Of a stretch of 16,114 nt of DNA, positions 1 through 7,593 are shown piece after piece. The notes under the pieces were generated by a model. It was given only the letters and a program-made list of their open reading frames with translations. It had not been told where the DNA came from and did no database searches. Source of the DNA: F1-60-MAGs163 sp046091165 (GTDB lineage Bacteria; Actinomycetota; Thermoleophilia; Solirubrobacterales; Solirubrobacteraceae); assembly GCA_046091165.1 (NCBI GenBank), contig JBJTBE010000064.1, positions 1-16,114 on the forward strand. The letters are read 5' to 3'. The stretch's first letter is position 1; each line of letters opens with the position of its first letter. Both the position numbers and the translations under genes were made by a program.

Positions 1-10
1 CTCCTAGGCA

Positions 11-1444
11 ATGGAAGGCCGCGCGGTCGAGGCCGAGCCCGGCTCGTTCCGGGATCCGGACGGCCGCGTGTTCATCGCCGACGGGGCCGTTCGCCGTGCG
101 CTGAGCGAGCGCGGGGCCGCCGACTGGCGCGCCCTGCGCGACAGCGAGCTCTTCGATGAGCTGGTGAGCGAGGGAAGCCTCGTCGCCACCACCGAGATCG
201 ACCCCTCCGGGGCGCCGGGGATCCTCGTCGGCGAGGTCGCCGCCGTCCTCGAGCACGAGCGGATCCCCTTCCTCTCGTGGCCCTACGAGTGGACCTTCGG
301 GATGCTCCAGGACGCAGCCCTGCTCCAGCTCAGCCTGATCGAGAGGGCGATCGGTGCCGGCCTCATGCTCAAGGACGCGACCCCCTACAACGTCCAGTGG
401 CAGGGCGCCCGACCGGTCTTCGTGGACGTCGGTTCCTTCGAGCCGCTCCGCGAGGGCGAGCCCTGGGCCGGCTACCGGCAGTTCTGCATGCTCTACCTCT
501 ACCCGCTGATGCTCCAGGCCTACAAGAACGTTCCCTTCCAGCCCTGGCTGCGCGGCTCGGTTGACGGGATCACCCCGGCCGAGACGGCGGGAATCTTCGC
601 GAGCGGCAAGGACAAGCGGCGCAAGGGCGTCTTCGGGCACGTTCGGATGCACAACCGCCTCGAGCAGCGCTACAGCGAAACCAGGGGCCGCGAGGTCCAG
701 AAGGACCTCGGCTCCGCCGGCTTCTCGACCGAGCTGATCACCAACAACGTGCGCAAGCTCCAGAAGCTCATCCGCGGCTTGACCTACGAGGGCGGGACAA
801 CGCAGTGGACCGAGTACGGGACGGTCAGCTCCGGTGAGACGGTCAACACCTACACCGATGCCGATCGGGAGGTGAAGGACAGCTTCGTGAGCCGCGCCGC
901 CGCCCGGCGCCACCGCTCGCTGGTCTGGGACGTCGGCGCCAACGACGCCCGCTACAGCCTCCTGGCGCTTCCCCACGCCGACTACGTCGTGGCGGTCGAC
1001 GCCGACCTGCAGACCGCCGACCGCGTCTACCACCAGATGAAGAGCCAGGGCCAGGACCGAATCCTCACCCTAACCGGCAACGTCACCGACCCGTCTCCCA
1101 GCCTCGGCTGGCGAAACCGCGAGCGCTCCTCCTTCGAGGAGCGGATGAATCCCGACCTGGTCCTCGCGCTGGCCGTCGTCCATCACATCTCGATCGCCGG
1201 CAACGTCCCCCTCGCCGAGGTCATCCGCTGGCTGGCCGGCTTCCGCTCGTCGATGGTGGTCGAGTTCCCGACCCGGGAAGACCCGATGGTCAGGAGCCTG
1301 ATCGCCGCCAAGCGAGAAGGCATCCACGACGACTACGACCTCCCGGCCTTCGAGGCCGTCCTCGAGGAGTGCTTCACGGTCATCGAGCGCGAGCAGACGC
1401 CCTCGGGCACCCGGATCCTCTACGAGGTCGAGCCCCGCAGCTGA
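11..1444 (+). CDS. Kinase-fold domain fused to class I SAM-dependent methyltransferase
   Basis: A 477-residue protein with two parts. The first ~170 residues look like a protein-kinase/aminoglycoside-kinase fold: KDATPYN (121-127) resembles the HxDxxxxN catalytic loop and FVDVGS (137-142, D139) the DFG-type metal site. The C-terminal part (about 300-470) is a Rossmann methyltransferase with motif I VWDVGANDARYS (V305, D307, G309), the ribose-binding acid D330 in AVDAD, and a later VVHHI motif. The methyl acceptor cannot be read from sequence. Proteins of this design are sometimes labelled nodulation protein NoeA-like. An in-frame TAG at 5-7 means no longer version is possible, and the domain starts almost at once (SFRDPDGRVF, from residue 12), so ATG 11 is preferred, although it has no good ribosome-binding site. 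It overlaps the sulfatase-like gene by TGATG, which suggests a shared role at the cell surface. The methyltransferase assignment is firm; kinase activity is inference. Confidence 0.82.
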   Translation: MEGRAVEAEPGSFRDPDGRVFIADGAVRRALSERGAADWRALRDSELFDELVSEGSLVATTEIDPSGAPGILVGEVAAVLEHERIPFLSWPYEWTFGMLQDAALLQLSLIERAIGAGLMLKDATPYNVQWQGARPVFVDVGSFEPLREGEPWAGYRQFCMLYLYPLMLQAYKNVPFQPWLRGSVDGITPAETAGIFASGKDKRRKGVFGHVRMHNRLEQRYSETRGREVQKDLGSAGFSTELITNNVRKLQKLIRGLTYEGGTTQWTEYGTVSSGETVNTYTDADREVKDSFVSRAAARRHRSLVWDVGANDARYSLLALPHADYVVAVDADLQTADRVYHQMKSQGQDRILTLTGNVTDPSPSLGWRNRERSSFEERMNPDLVLALAVVHHISIAGNVPLAEVIRWLAGFRSSMVVEFPTREDPMVRSLIAAKREGIHDDYDLPAFEAVLEECFTVIEREQTPSGTRILYEVEPRS

Positions 1445-3636
1445 TGGCGCAGGACCAGGCAGCAGCAGGCGGGGCCGAGCCGAAGGTCTCGGGCAGCGGC
1501 GAGACTCGGGAGAGCCCGGCAGCCGCCCCGTGGCCGTCGCTGCCGGTTCGCGGGCTCCAGCTTGCGGCGCTCTGGTCGATCGCCGTCGTCTGGCCCCTCT
1601 TCGACGTTCTTCGCAACGAGCCCGACTTCTTCGTGGCCCGCGGCAACACCGCCGGCGACATCATCCTCTACGCCCTGATCCACGTATTCCTGCCGCCCCT
1701 GGTGATGGTGGGAATAGAGGCCCTGGTCGACCTGGCCTCCCGGCGCGCGGGAAGAATCGTCCACCTGGCGTTCATCGCCGCCCTGGTGGCCATCTTCGCC
1801 CTTCAGTTCACCAAGAACCTCCTCCCCACGCTCACCTCGGCGTCGATTCTCCTGGCACTGGCGATCGGGGTGCTCTTGGCGCTCCTCTACGCACGGCAGG
1901 CCGCGGTCCGCAGCGTCCTCACCTGGCTCAGCCCGGCGCCGCTGGTCGTGCTCATCCTGTTCCTCTTCCTCTCGCCGATCAGCGACATCCTCTTCCCCGC
2001 CGAGGGCCAGGCCAGGGTCGTGGACGACAAGGGGAACGGCACGCCGGTCTTCCTGATCGTCTTCGACGAGGCCCCGGCCGCGGCGCTGATGAACCGCAGC
2101 GAGCTGGTCAACTCGGCCCGCTTCCCCAACTTCGGGGCCCTGGCCAGGACATCCACCTGGTACCGCAACAACACCACGGTCGCCGACGGCACCGCCGCCG
2201 GGGTCCCGGCGATTCTCTCCGGACAGCGCCCGGCCGATCGACTGAGCCCGACGCGCACCTATCCCCAGAGCGTCTACACGCTGCTGGGCTCGGGCTACGA
2301 CATCACCAACGTGGAGCCGGTGACCCGCGTCTGCCCGCGGACGATCTGCCCGGTCAGGGTCCGCTCCCAGAAGGCCGACGCCGGCGGCAGCCGGCTGCTC
2401 ACGCTGATCAACGACCTCACCGTCGTCGAGCGCAAGGTCCTCTACCCGCCCGAGCTGGCCGACCGGCTCCCGGCCGTGGACACCAACTTCGAGGACTTCG
2501 GCGGGGAGATCGACTTCAGCGTCAAGCCGGGGCAGTACCCGGAGGGGCGAATCGCCCGCTTCGGCGACAACGAGCCGATAGCCGGCGAGTCGAAGGCCAA
2601 CCAGATTCTCGCCCGCAGCGCAAAGCTCGCCGGGACCATCGACCAGCCCCGCAGCAAGCCGCCGCTGTTCGTCCTGCACCTCGAGATTCCTCACCCCGCG
2701 TGGCGCTTCGAGAAGACCGGCGCCCAGTACCAGATCGCCGAGAACAAGATCCCGGGCCTCACCGACAAGACCTGGGGCCAGAACCAGTACCTGGTCGACG
2801 TCGGCCTCCAGCGCTTCCTCCTGCAGACCCAGTACGCCGACAGCATCCTCGGTTCCCTCGTCTCCGACATCAAGGCCAGCGGCCTCTGGCAGAAGTCGCT
2901 GGTGATCGTCACCACCGACCACGGGGCCACCTTCCAGACCGGCATGGTCCGGCGCTCGATCGAGCCCACCAACTTCGCCGAGATGGCCAACACGCCGCTC
3001 TTCGTCAAGTACCCCGGCCAGAAGGAAGGAAAGATCAGCGACTCCGCCACCCGCTCGATCGACATCCTCCCCACCATCGCCAGGGAGACGGGAATCGAGA
3101 GCGGATGGAAGTACGAGGGCCGGCCGCTCGACTCCAAGTTCCCCGAGAAGGAGGTGACCGTCCGCAACGCCCAAGAGCAGGGCCCGGTCAGCCACCCGTT
3201 CGAGAAGATGCTGGCCGAGCGCCGGGTGATCGTCGACCGCTGGACGCGGCTCTTCCCCGGCGGAGACGAGTCGCTCTACCGCCTCGGCCCCAACCAGGAG
3301 CTGATCGGCAAGGAGGCGGCGCCGCTGGAGACCGCGGCCGGAAAGGCGAAGGCGGAGATCGCCAACCGCTCCCTCTACGAGGACATCCGGCCGGAGAGCG
3401 GGGTGCTGCCGTTCAACGTCGCCGGCCGGCTGAGCGGCCTGGGCTCGGGCCGCCCGCTGGCGGTTGCGGTCAACGGCAAGGTCGCCGCGGTCGGCGAGAG
3501 CTACAACACGCCCGACGGGATCCGCTTCGGGATCCTCGTACCGCCGAAGACGATGACCGGTTCCAGGAAGGCGAAGGTGACCGTCTACCAGGTCACCGAT
3601 GGGAGGCTGCGGCCTCTCGGTTCGGCCGGCGGCTGA
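1444..3636 (+). CDS. Membrane-anchored sulfatase-family (alkaline-phosphatase-fold) hydrolase/transferase
   Basis: A 730-residue protein. After a Pro/Ala/Ser-rich cytoplasmic leader, about five hydrophobic helices lie between residues 38 and 190 (for example the stretches at 1561-1617, 1771-1812, 1842-1890 and 1936-1992). A large catalytic domain follows, probably outside the membrane. Metal-site motifs are LIVFDEAP (D208, E209) near its start and VTTDHGATF (D492, H493) near its end. The likely nucleophile is T250 in DGTAAGVP; there is no Cys for formylglycine conversion, so it resembles the phosphoglycerol/phosphoethanolamine transferase side of the superfamily more than true sulfatases. The last ~80 residues look like an added beta-domain. 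ATG 1444 overlaps the previous stop codon (TGATG), implying translational coupling; an upstream in-frame ATG at 1369 would lie deep in the methyltransferase gene and is not favoured. The substrate is unknown; a surface polymer or lipid is an inference from topology and neighbour. Confidence 0.85.
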   Translation: MAQDQAAAGGAEPKVSGSGETRESPAAAPWPSLPVRGLQLAALWSIAVVWPLFDVLRNEPDFFVARGNTAGDIILYALIHVFLPPLVMVGIEALVDLASRRAGRIVHLAFIAALVAIFALQFTKNLLPTLTSASILLALAIGVLLALLYARQAAVRSVLTWLSPAPLVVLILFLFLSPISDILFPAEGQARVVDDKGNGTPVFLIVFDEAPAAALMNRSELVNSARFPNFGALARTSTWYRNNTTVADGTAAGVPAILSGQRPADRLSPTRTYPQSVYTLLGSGYDITNVEPVTRVCPRTICPVRVRSQKADAGGSRLLTLINDLTVVERKVLYPPELADRLPAVDTNFEDFGGEIDFSVKPGQYPEGRIARFGDNEPIAGESKANQILARSAKLAGTIDQPRSKPPLFVLHLEIPHPAWRFEKTGAQYQIAENKIPGLTDKTWGQNQYLVDVGLQRFLLQTQYADSILGSLVSDIKASGLWQKSLVIVTTDHGATFQTGMVRRSIEPTNFAEMANTPLFVKYPGQKEGKISDSATRSIDILPTIARETGIESGWKYEGRPLDSKFPEKEVTVRNAQEQGPVSHPFEKMLAERRVIVDRWTRLFPGGDESLYRLGPNQELIGKEAAPLETAAGKAKAEIANRSLYEDIRPESGVLPFNVAGRLSGLGSGRPLAVAVNGKVAAVGESYNTPDGIRFGILVPPKTMTGSRKAKVTVYQVTDGRLRPLGSAGG

Positions 3637-3650
3637 GCCCGCACCGTCGC

Positions 3651-3656
3651 TAGGGT
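3651..3656 (+). promoter_or_regulatory. Putative -10 element (TAGGGT) for leaderless start
   Basis: TAGGGT lies six bases before GTG 3663, the distance at which a -10 hexamer would place the transcription start on the start codon. AGGG within it could instead act as a weak Shine-Dalgarno sequence, so either reading is possible. The same layout recurs at other gene starts in the window. No convincing -35 was seen. Confidence 0.45.
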
Positions 3657-3662
3657 CTTCCC

Positions 3663-4625
3663 GTGGCGACCGGGTGCTTCATATCGACCGGCAAGCACTT
3701 CCAGCCGGCGATCGAACGGGTGCGGCTGGCCGAGAAGCTGGGCTACGCCTCGGCCTGGACCACGCACATCAACGGCCGGGACGCCCTCGGGGTATGCAGC
3801 GCTTACGCGGCGGCCACCGACTCCATCGGGATAGGCACCGGCGTGGTTCCGATCTACAGCCGCACGCCGGCCACCATGGCCCAGGAGGCGGCCACGATCG
3901 ACGACCTCTCGGGCGGGCGCTTCATGCTCGGAATCGGAGTCTCGCACCGCCCGATCGTCGAGGGCTGGCACGGCCAGTCGATCGACAGGCCGGTGACCGA
4001 AATGCGCGAGTACGCCGGCATCGTCCGCTCGATCCTTCGCGGCGAACCGGTGGGCGAGACCGAGAAGTGGAAGACCGCCTTCGCGCTGGGGATCGGGCCG
4101 TTTCCCGACCTGCCGATCTATATCGCCGCCCTCTCCCCGAACATGCTCCGGCTCGCCGGCGAGGCGGCCGACGGGGTCGTGCTCTGGCTCTGCAATCCCG
4201 GCTACATCCGCGACGTCGTCGTGCCGGCCGTGACCGAAGGCCGTGAACGGGCCGGCCTCGGCCTCGAGGGATTCGAGATCGTGGCCGCCGTGCCCGGAGC
4301 CTGCACCGGGAACCCCGCCGAGGCGCTGGACGCCCAGCGGCGGGACCTGATCCCCTACTTCGGGCTTCCCTTCTACCGGGCGATGCTCGAGCGCTCCGGG
4401 TTCGGCCACGAAATCGCCGCCTATGACGCTGCCGACGGGGATCCGGAGAAGATGGCCGCGGCCATCTCCGGCGGGTTCCTGGATCTCCTGTGCGCCATCG
4501 GCGACGACGGTGCCGTGCGCGCCGGCCTGGAGCGCTACCGCGAGGCCGGCGCCACCCTTCCCTGCCTGGCGCCGGTCGCCGGGACCGACTTCGACGCAAC
4601 CCTCGAGGCAGGGGCGCCCCGGTGA
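3663..4625 (+). CDS. LLM-class F420-dependent oxidoreductase (luciferase-like monooxygenase fold)
   Basis: A 320-residue TIM-barrel protein of the bacterial luciferase-like family, the usual family size. Typical features are the N-terminal GCFISTG strand, ERVRLAEKLGYASAWTTH (first helix and second strand), IGIGTGVVPIYSRTP (the third/fourth strand region that contacts the deazaflavin), and AQEAATIDDLSGGRFMLGIGVSH, the strongest signature of the family. Actinobacterial members mostly use reduced coenzyme F420, though FMN use cannot be excluded. GTG 3663 is the start; the family core begins three residues later. Its stop overlaps the GTG of the following aminotransferase by four bases (GTGA), making it the first gene of a three-gene operon ending in moaA. 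The substrate is not predictable from sequence. Confidence 0.88.
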   Translation: MATGCFISTGKHFQPAIERVRLAEKLGYASAWTTHINGRDALGVCSAYAAATDSIGIGTGVVPIYSRTPATMAQEAATIDDLSGGRFMLGIGVSHRPIVEGWHGQSIDRPVTEMREYAGIVRSILRGEPVGETEKWKTAFALGIGPFPDLPIYIAALSPNMLRLAGEAADGVVLWLCNPGYIRDVVVPAVTEGRERAGLGLEGFEIVAAVPGACTGNPAEALDAQRRDLIPYFGLPFYRAMLERSGFGHEIAAYDAADGDPEKMAAAISGGFLDLLCAIGDDGAVRAGLERYREAGATLPCLAPVAGTDFDATLEAGAPR

Positions 4626-6004
4626 CCGACACTGCACGCCCGCAGGCCGGGTCGCCACCGTTCGACCGCGAGCGCCTTCGGGAGCTCCTCGCCGCCGAGA
4701 TGGTGCGCTTCGCCGACGAGCACCCCCGCTCCCGCGAGCTCTACGAGCGCGCCGGGCGCTCGATGCTCGGCGGGGTGCCGATGCCGTGGATGATGCGCTG
4801 GGCCGGCGGCTTCCCGGTCTTCGCCCGGTCGGCCACCGGCTCTACGGTGGCCGACGTCGACGGCCGCGAGTACGTCGACCTCGCCCTCGGGGACACCGGC
4901 TCGATGGCCGGCCACTCCCCCGCCCAGACCGCAGCCGCGGTGGCCGGGCAGGCCGGCAACGGGCTCACAACGATGCTCCCGACCGAGGACTCGGTGGTCG
5001 TCGCCGAGGAGCTCAGCCGCCGGTTCGGGATGGACCACTGGATCTTCACGCTCAGCGCCACCGACGCCAACCGTGCGGCGGTCCGGCTGGCCCGCCAACT
5101 CACCGAACGGCCGAAGGTGCTGGTCTACAGCTACTGCTACCACGGCTCGGTCGACGAGACGCTGGCCGTCGGCGAGGGCGGCAGGACGGTTCCGCGGGCC
5201 GGCAACGTGGGCGCCCCGGTCGACCCGTCGCAGACCACGGTCGCCATCGAGTTCAACGACGTCGATGCGCTGGAGGCGGCCCTCTCCACCGGCCAGGTGG
5301 CGATGGTGCTCGCCGAGCCGGCGATGACCAACATGGGGATCATCCTCCCCGAGCCGGGATACATGGAGGCGCTGAGGGAGCTGACCCGCCGCCACTCGAC
5401 GCTGCTCCTGATCGACGAGACCCACACCTTCTCCGAGGGCCCCGGCGGCTGCACCGCCGCGTGGGGCCTGGAGCCGGACCTCTTCACCATCGGCAAGGCG
5501 ATCGGGGGCGGCGTGCCGTGTGGCGCGCTGGGCCTATCGGCCGAGCTGACCGAGCGCGTCCTGCACGACCCGCACGGCGACTACGAGGACACCGGGGGCG
5601 TCGGCGGCACGCTCGCCGGCAACCCGCTCTCGGCCGCGGCCATGCGCGCCACCCTCACCAGCACCCTCGACGAGGCGGCCTTCGCCCACACCGTCCCGCT
5701 GGCCACCCGTTTCACCGACGGCGTGAACGCCGTCATCGAGAAGACCGGGGTGCCGTGGAACATCACCCAGCTCGGCTGCCGGGCCGAGTACCAGTTCCTG
5801 CCCGAGCCGGCGCGCAACGGGACCGAGGCCTACCACTCACACGACGACGACCTCGAGCGTTACCTGCACGTCCACGCCCTCAACCGCGGGCTGATCATCA
5901 CCCCCTTCCATAACATGGCCCTTATGGCCCCGGCCACCACCGAGTCCGACGTCGACCTCCACACCGGCCTGTTCGGCGAGGCGGTCGAGGCGCTGGTGGC
6001 ATGA
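4622..6004 (+). CDS. Class III PLP-dependent aminotransferase (glutamate-1-semialdehyde-aminomutase-like family)
   Basis: A 460-residue fold-type I, class III aminotransferase. The PLP-contacting Asp is D265 in LLIDETHTF and the Schiff-base lysine is K292 in FTIGKAIGGGVPCGALG. Other conserved pieces are VADVDGREYVDLALGD near the N-terminus, the CYHGS motif, and GGTLAGNPLS. The length is slightly above that of glutamate-1-semialdehyde aminomutase, and the protein is probably one of the many relatives annotated only as aspartate aminotransferase family. Its amino donor and acceptor are unknown. The GTG start overlaps the previous stop (GTGA), and its own stop overlaps the moaA ATG (ATGA), so translation is probably coupled through all three genes. 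Longer in-frame readings upstream would fall inside the oxidoreductase gene and are rejected. Confidence 0.88.
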   Translation: MTDTARPQAGSPPFDRERLRELLAAEMVRFADEHPRSRELYERAGRSMLGGVPMPWMMRWAGGFPVFARSATGSTVADVDGREYVDLALGDTGSMAGHSPAQTAAAVAGQAGNGLTTMLPTEDSVVVAEELSRRFGMDHWIFTLSATDANRAAVRLARQLTERPKVLVYSYCYHGSVDETLAVGEGGRTVPRAGNVGAPVDPSQTTVAIEFNDVDALEAALSTGQVAMVLAEPAMTNMGIILPEPGYMEALRELTRRHSTLLLIDETHTFSEGPGGCTAAWGLEPDLFTIGKAIGGGVPCGALGLSAELTERVLHDPHGDYEDTGGVGGTLAGNPLSAAAMRATLTSTLDEAAFAHTVPLATRFTDGVNAVIEKTGVPWNITQLGCRAEYQFLPEPARNGTEAYHSHDDDLERYLHVHALNRGLIITPFHNMALMAPATTESDVDLHTGLFGEAVEALVA

Positions 6005-6999
6005 GCCGGCGGGCACAGCTGGTCGACGGCCACGGCCGCACGATCGGGGACGTGCGGATCTCGGTGACCGACCGCTGCAACCTGCGCTGCCAGTACTGCA
6101 TGCCTGCCGACGGCCTTCCCTGGCTCGAGCGCGATGCGGTGCTCACCTTCGAGGAGATCGAGCGCCTCGTGGCCCTCCTTGCCTCGATGGGGGTCGCCGA
6201 CGTGCGCCTCACCGGGGGCGAACCGCTCGTACGGCGCGACTTCCCGAGGCTGGCGGGGATGCTCTCCGCGATCGACGATGTCGAGGAGCTGGCGGTAACC
6301 ACCAACGGCTTCCTGCTCGAGCGTGACGCAGCCGCCCTGGTGGAGGCCGGAGTCGATCGCTTCAACGTCTCCATCGACTCGCTCCAGCGCGACCGCTTCT
6401 ACGAGCTCACGCGCCGCGACGCCCTCGACCGGGTCCTCGCCGGGCTCGAGGAGCTGGCCCGCCACCCGGAGGCCCACCCGATCAAGGTCAACGCGGTGGC
6501 GATCCGCGGCTTCACCGAGCAGGAGCTGCCCGCCTTCGTCGAGTTCGCCCGCCGCAACCCCTACGAGGTGCGCTTCATCGAGTTCATGCCCCTCGACGCC
6601 GACCACGCCTGGAGGCCCGAGGCCGTCCTGACCGGGGAGGAGATCCGGGCCGCGATCGACGCGATCGCACCGCTCGAGCCCCTCCCGCGCGAGCCCAGCT
6701 CGACGGCCCGGGTCTGGCGCTTTGCCGACGGAAGCGGCTCTATCGGCCTGGTCAGCCCGGTAAGCGAGCCGTTCTGCGCCGACTGCAACCGGATCCGGAT
6801 CACCGCCGAGGGGAAGCTGCGCACCTGCCTTTTCTCCCTCGCCGAGACCGACCTGCGCGAGCCCCTGCGCTCAGGGGCCGGCGACGACGACCTGGAGGAG
6901 CTCATCCGCACCGCCGTCTGGCGCAAGGAGCTCAAGCATCACGTCGGCGAGCCCGGCTTCATCCAGCCGGCCCGGACGATGAGCGCCATCGGCGGCTGA
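6001..6999 (+). CDS. moaA: GTP 3',8-cyclase MoaA (molybdenum cofactor biosynthesis)
   Basis: A 332-residue radical SAM enzyme that rearranges GTP to 3',8-cyclo-7,8-dihydro-GTP, the first step of molybdopterin synthesis. The SAM cluster is bound by CNLRCQYC (C26, C30, C33), followed by the LTGGEPLVRRD glycine-rich SAM motif. The second, GTP-binding cluster is ligated by C259 and C262 (FCADCNRIRIT) and C276 (LRTCLF). The C-terminus ends in the Gly-Gly tail (MSAIGG) needed in this family. All expected cysteines are present and the length is normal. It is the last gene of the operon, starting by ATGA overlap with the aminotransferase stop. Its final 41 bases overlap the 3' end of the convergent mobA-like gene, which belongs to the same pathway. 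Confidence 0.96.
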   Translation: MSRRAQLVDGHGRTIGDVRISVTDRCNLRCQYCMPADGLPWLERDAVLTFEEIERLVALLASMGVADVRLTGGEPLVRRDFPRLAGMLSAIDDVEELAVTTNGFLLERDAAALVEAGVDRFNVSIDSLQRDRFYELTRRDALDRVLAGLEELARHPEAHPIKVNAVAIRGFTEQELPAFVEFARRNPYEVRFIEFMPLDADHAWRPEAVLTGEEIRAAIDAIAPLEPLPREPSSTARVWRFADGSGSIGLVSPVSEPFCADCNRIRITAEGKLRTCLFSLAETDLREPLRSGAGDDDLEELIRTAVWRKELKHHVGEPGFIQPARTMSAIGG

Positions 7000-7570
7000 G
7001 CTCTTCCAGCTCGGCAGCGTCGTTGACGCCGGTCGCCTCCCGATCGGGCACCGCGACCAGCGACGCGCCGAGACCGAGCGCCAGGCTCGTGGCCGAGGCG
7101 GCGGGGTCGAAACCGGCCAGCCCGGGGAGCGCTCCGGCTTCGTAACGGGCCATCAGCGGCTGCACGCGGCCCTGGGCCGCCGCGGCGATCACCATCGAAC
7201 CTCCGGCCGGCTCGGCCAGCAGGGCGTCCACGGTTGCCTCGCCGACCAGCGGCAGGTCGCAGGCCAGCACGAGCACGGGGCGCCCGCCGGCGGCCCCGAG
7301 CGCGGCAACCACCCCGGTCATCGGGTGGCGCGGCTCGGCCGGCTCGTCGATCCGCGATACCCCGTTCGGCAGCGCCGGCAGCGCGGTGTCGGCCTTGGCG
7401 ACCACCGCAACGTCCGCGAGCCACCCCTGAAGGGCCCCGACCGGATACTCGATCAGCGGCCGCTCCCCGAGCAGGGCGCCGGCCTTGCCGCCGTCCATCC
7501 GGCTGGCGGCGCCGCCGGCAAGCACCGCGCCCAATACGTCGCTGCGTTTCCCTTCTCCCACCGCAGGCAC
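6959..7570 (-). CDS. mobA: Molybdenum cofactor guanylyltransferase-like NTP transferase (MobA family)
   Basis: A 203-residue Rossmann-type nucleotidyltransferase. LAGGAASRM (17-25) followed by GGK (27-29) is the nucleotide-binding signature, and LACDLPLV carries the metal-binding Asp. The size matches MobA, which attaches GMP to molybdopterin to form the guanine dinucleotide cofactor; MocA-type CMP transfer is the main alternative. The usual MGGxDK reads MDGGK here, a small deviation. GTG 7570 is the only start that leaves the N-terminal strand intact. The gene is convergent with moaA and shares 41 bases with it, and it is divergent from the next gene with only about 23 bases between start codons. 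Confidence 0.85.
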   Translation of the reverse strand: MPAVGEGKRSDVLGAVLAGGAASRMDGGKAGALLGERPLIEYPVGALQGWLADVAVVAKADTALPALPNGVSRIDEPAEPRHPMTGVVAALGAAGGRPVLVLACDLPLVGEATVDALLAEPAGGSMVIAAAAQGRVQPLMARYEAGALPGLAGFDPAASATSLALGLGASLVAVPDREATGVNDAAELEELSRRWRSSSGPAG

Positions 7571-7576
7571 GGTAGC

Positions 7577-7582
7577 CGCCTA
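7577..7582 (-). promoter_or_regulatory. Possible -10 element (TAGGCG) for mobA-like gene
   Basis: Read on the minus strand, TAGGCG lies six bases upstream of GTG 7570. It keeps the leading TA but not the final T of the consensus, so it is weak; AGGCGG at the same place could instead serve as a ribosome-binding site. It shares the CTAG palindrome at 7580-7583 with the opposing element on the plus strand. Confidence 0.25.
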
Positions 7583-7586
7583 GAAT
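7581..7586 (+). promoter_or_regulatory. Putative -10 element (TAGAAT) for leaderless start at GTG 7594
   Basis: TAGAAT is seven bases before GTG 7594, fitting a leaderless transcript. It includes the first two bases of the in-frame ATG at 7585, which would then not be transcribed. There is no plausible Shine-Dalgarno sequence in front of either start codon. This decides in favour of the shorter protein. Confidence 0.45.
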
Positions 7587-7593
7587 GGCCGCC

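Noticed and set aside
1369..1443. ATG 1369 as the start of the sulfatase-like protein
   Set aside because: It would add 25 residues lying wholly inside the methyltransferase gene. The TGATG at 1442-1446 is the same coupling used elsewhere in the window.
1420..3195. A 591-codon minus-strand open frame opposite the sulfatase-like gene, and a 707-codon plus-strand frame at 1530-3653
   Set aside because: Both are Arg/Gly/Pro/Ala/Asp-rich shadows of the real gene, which has membrane helices and metal-site motifs.
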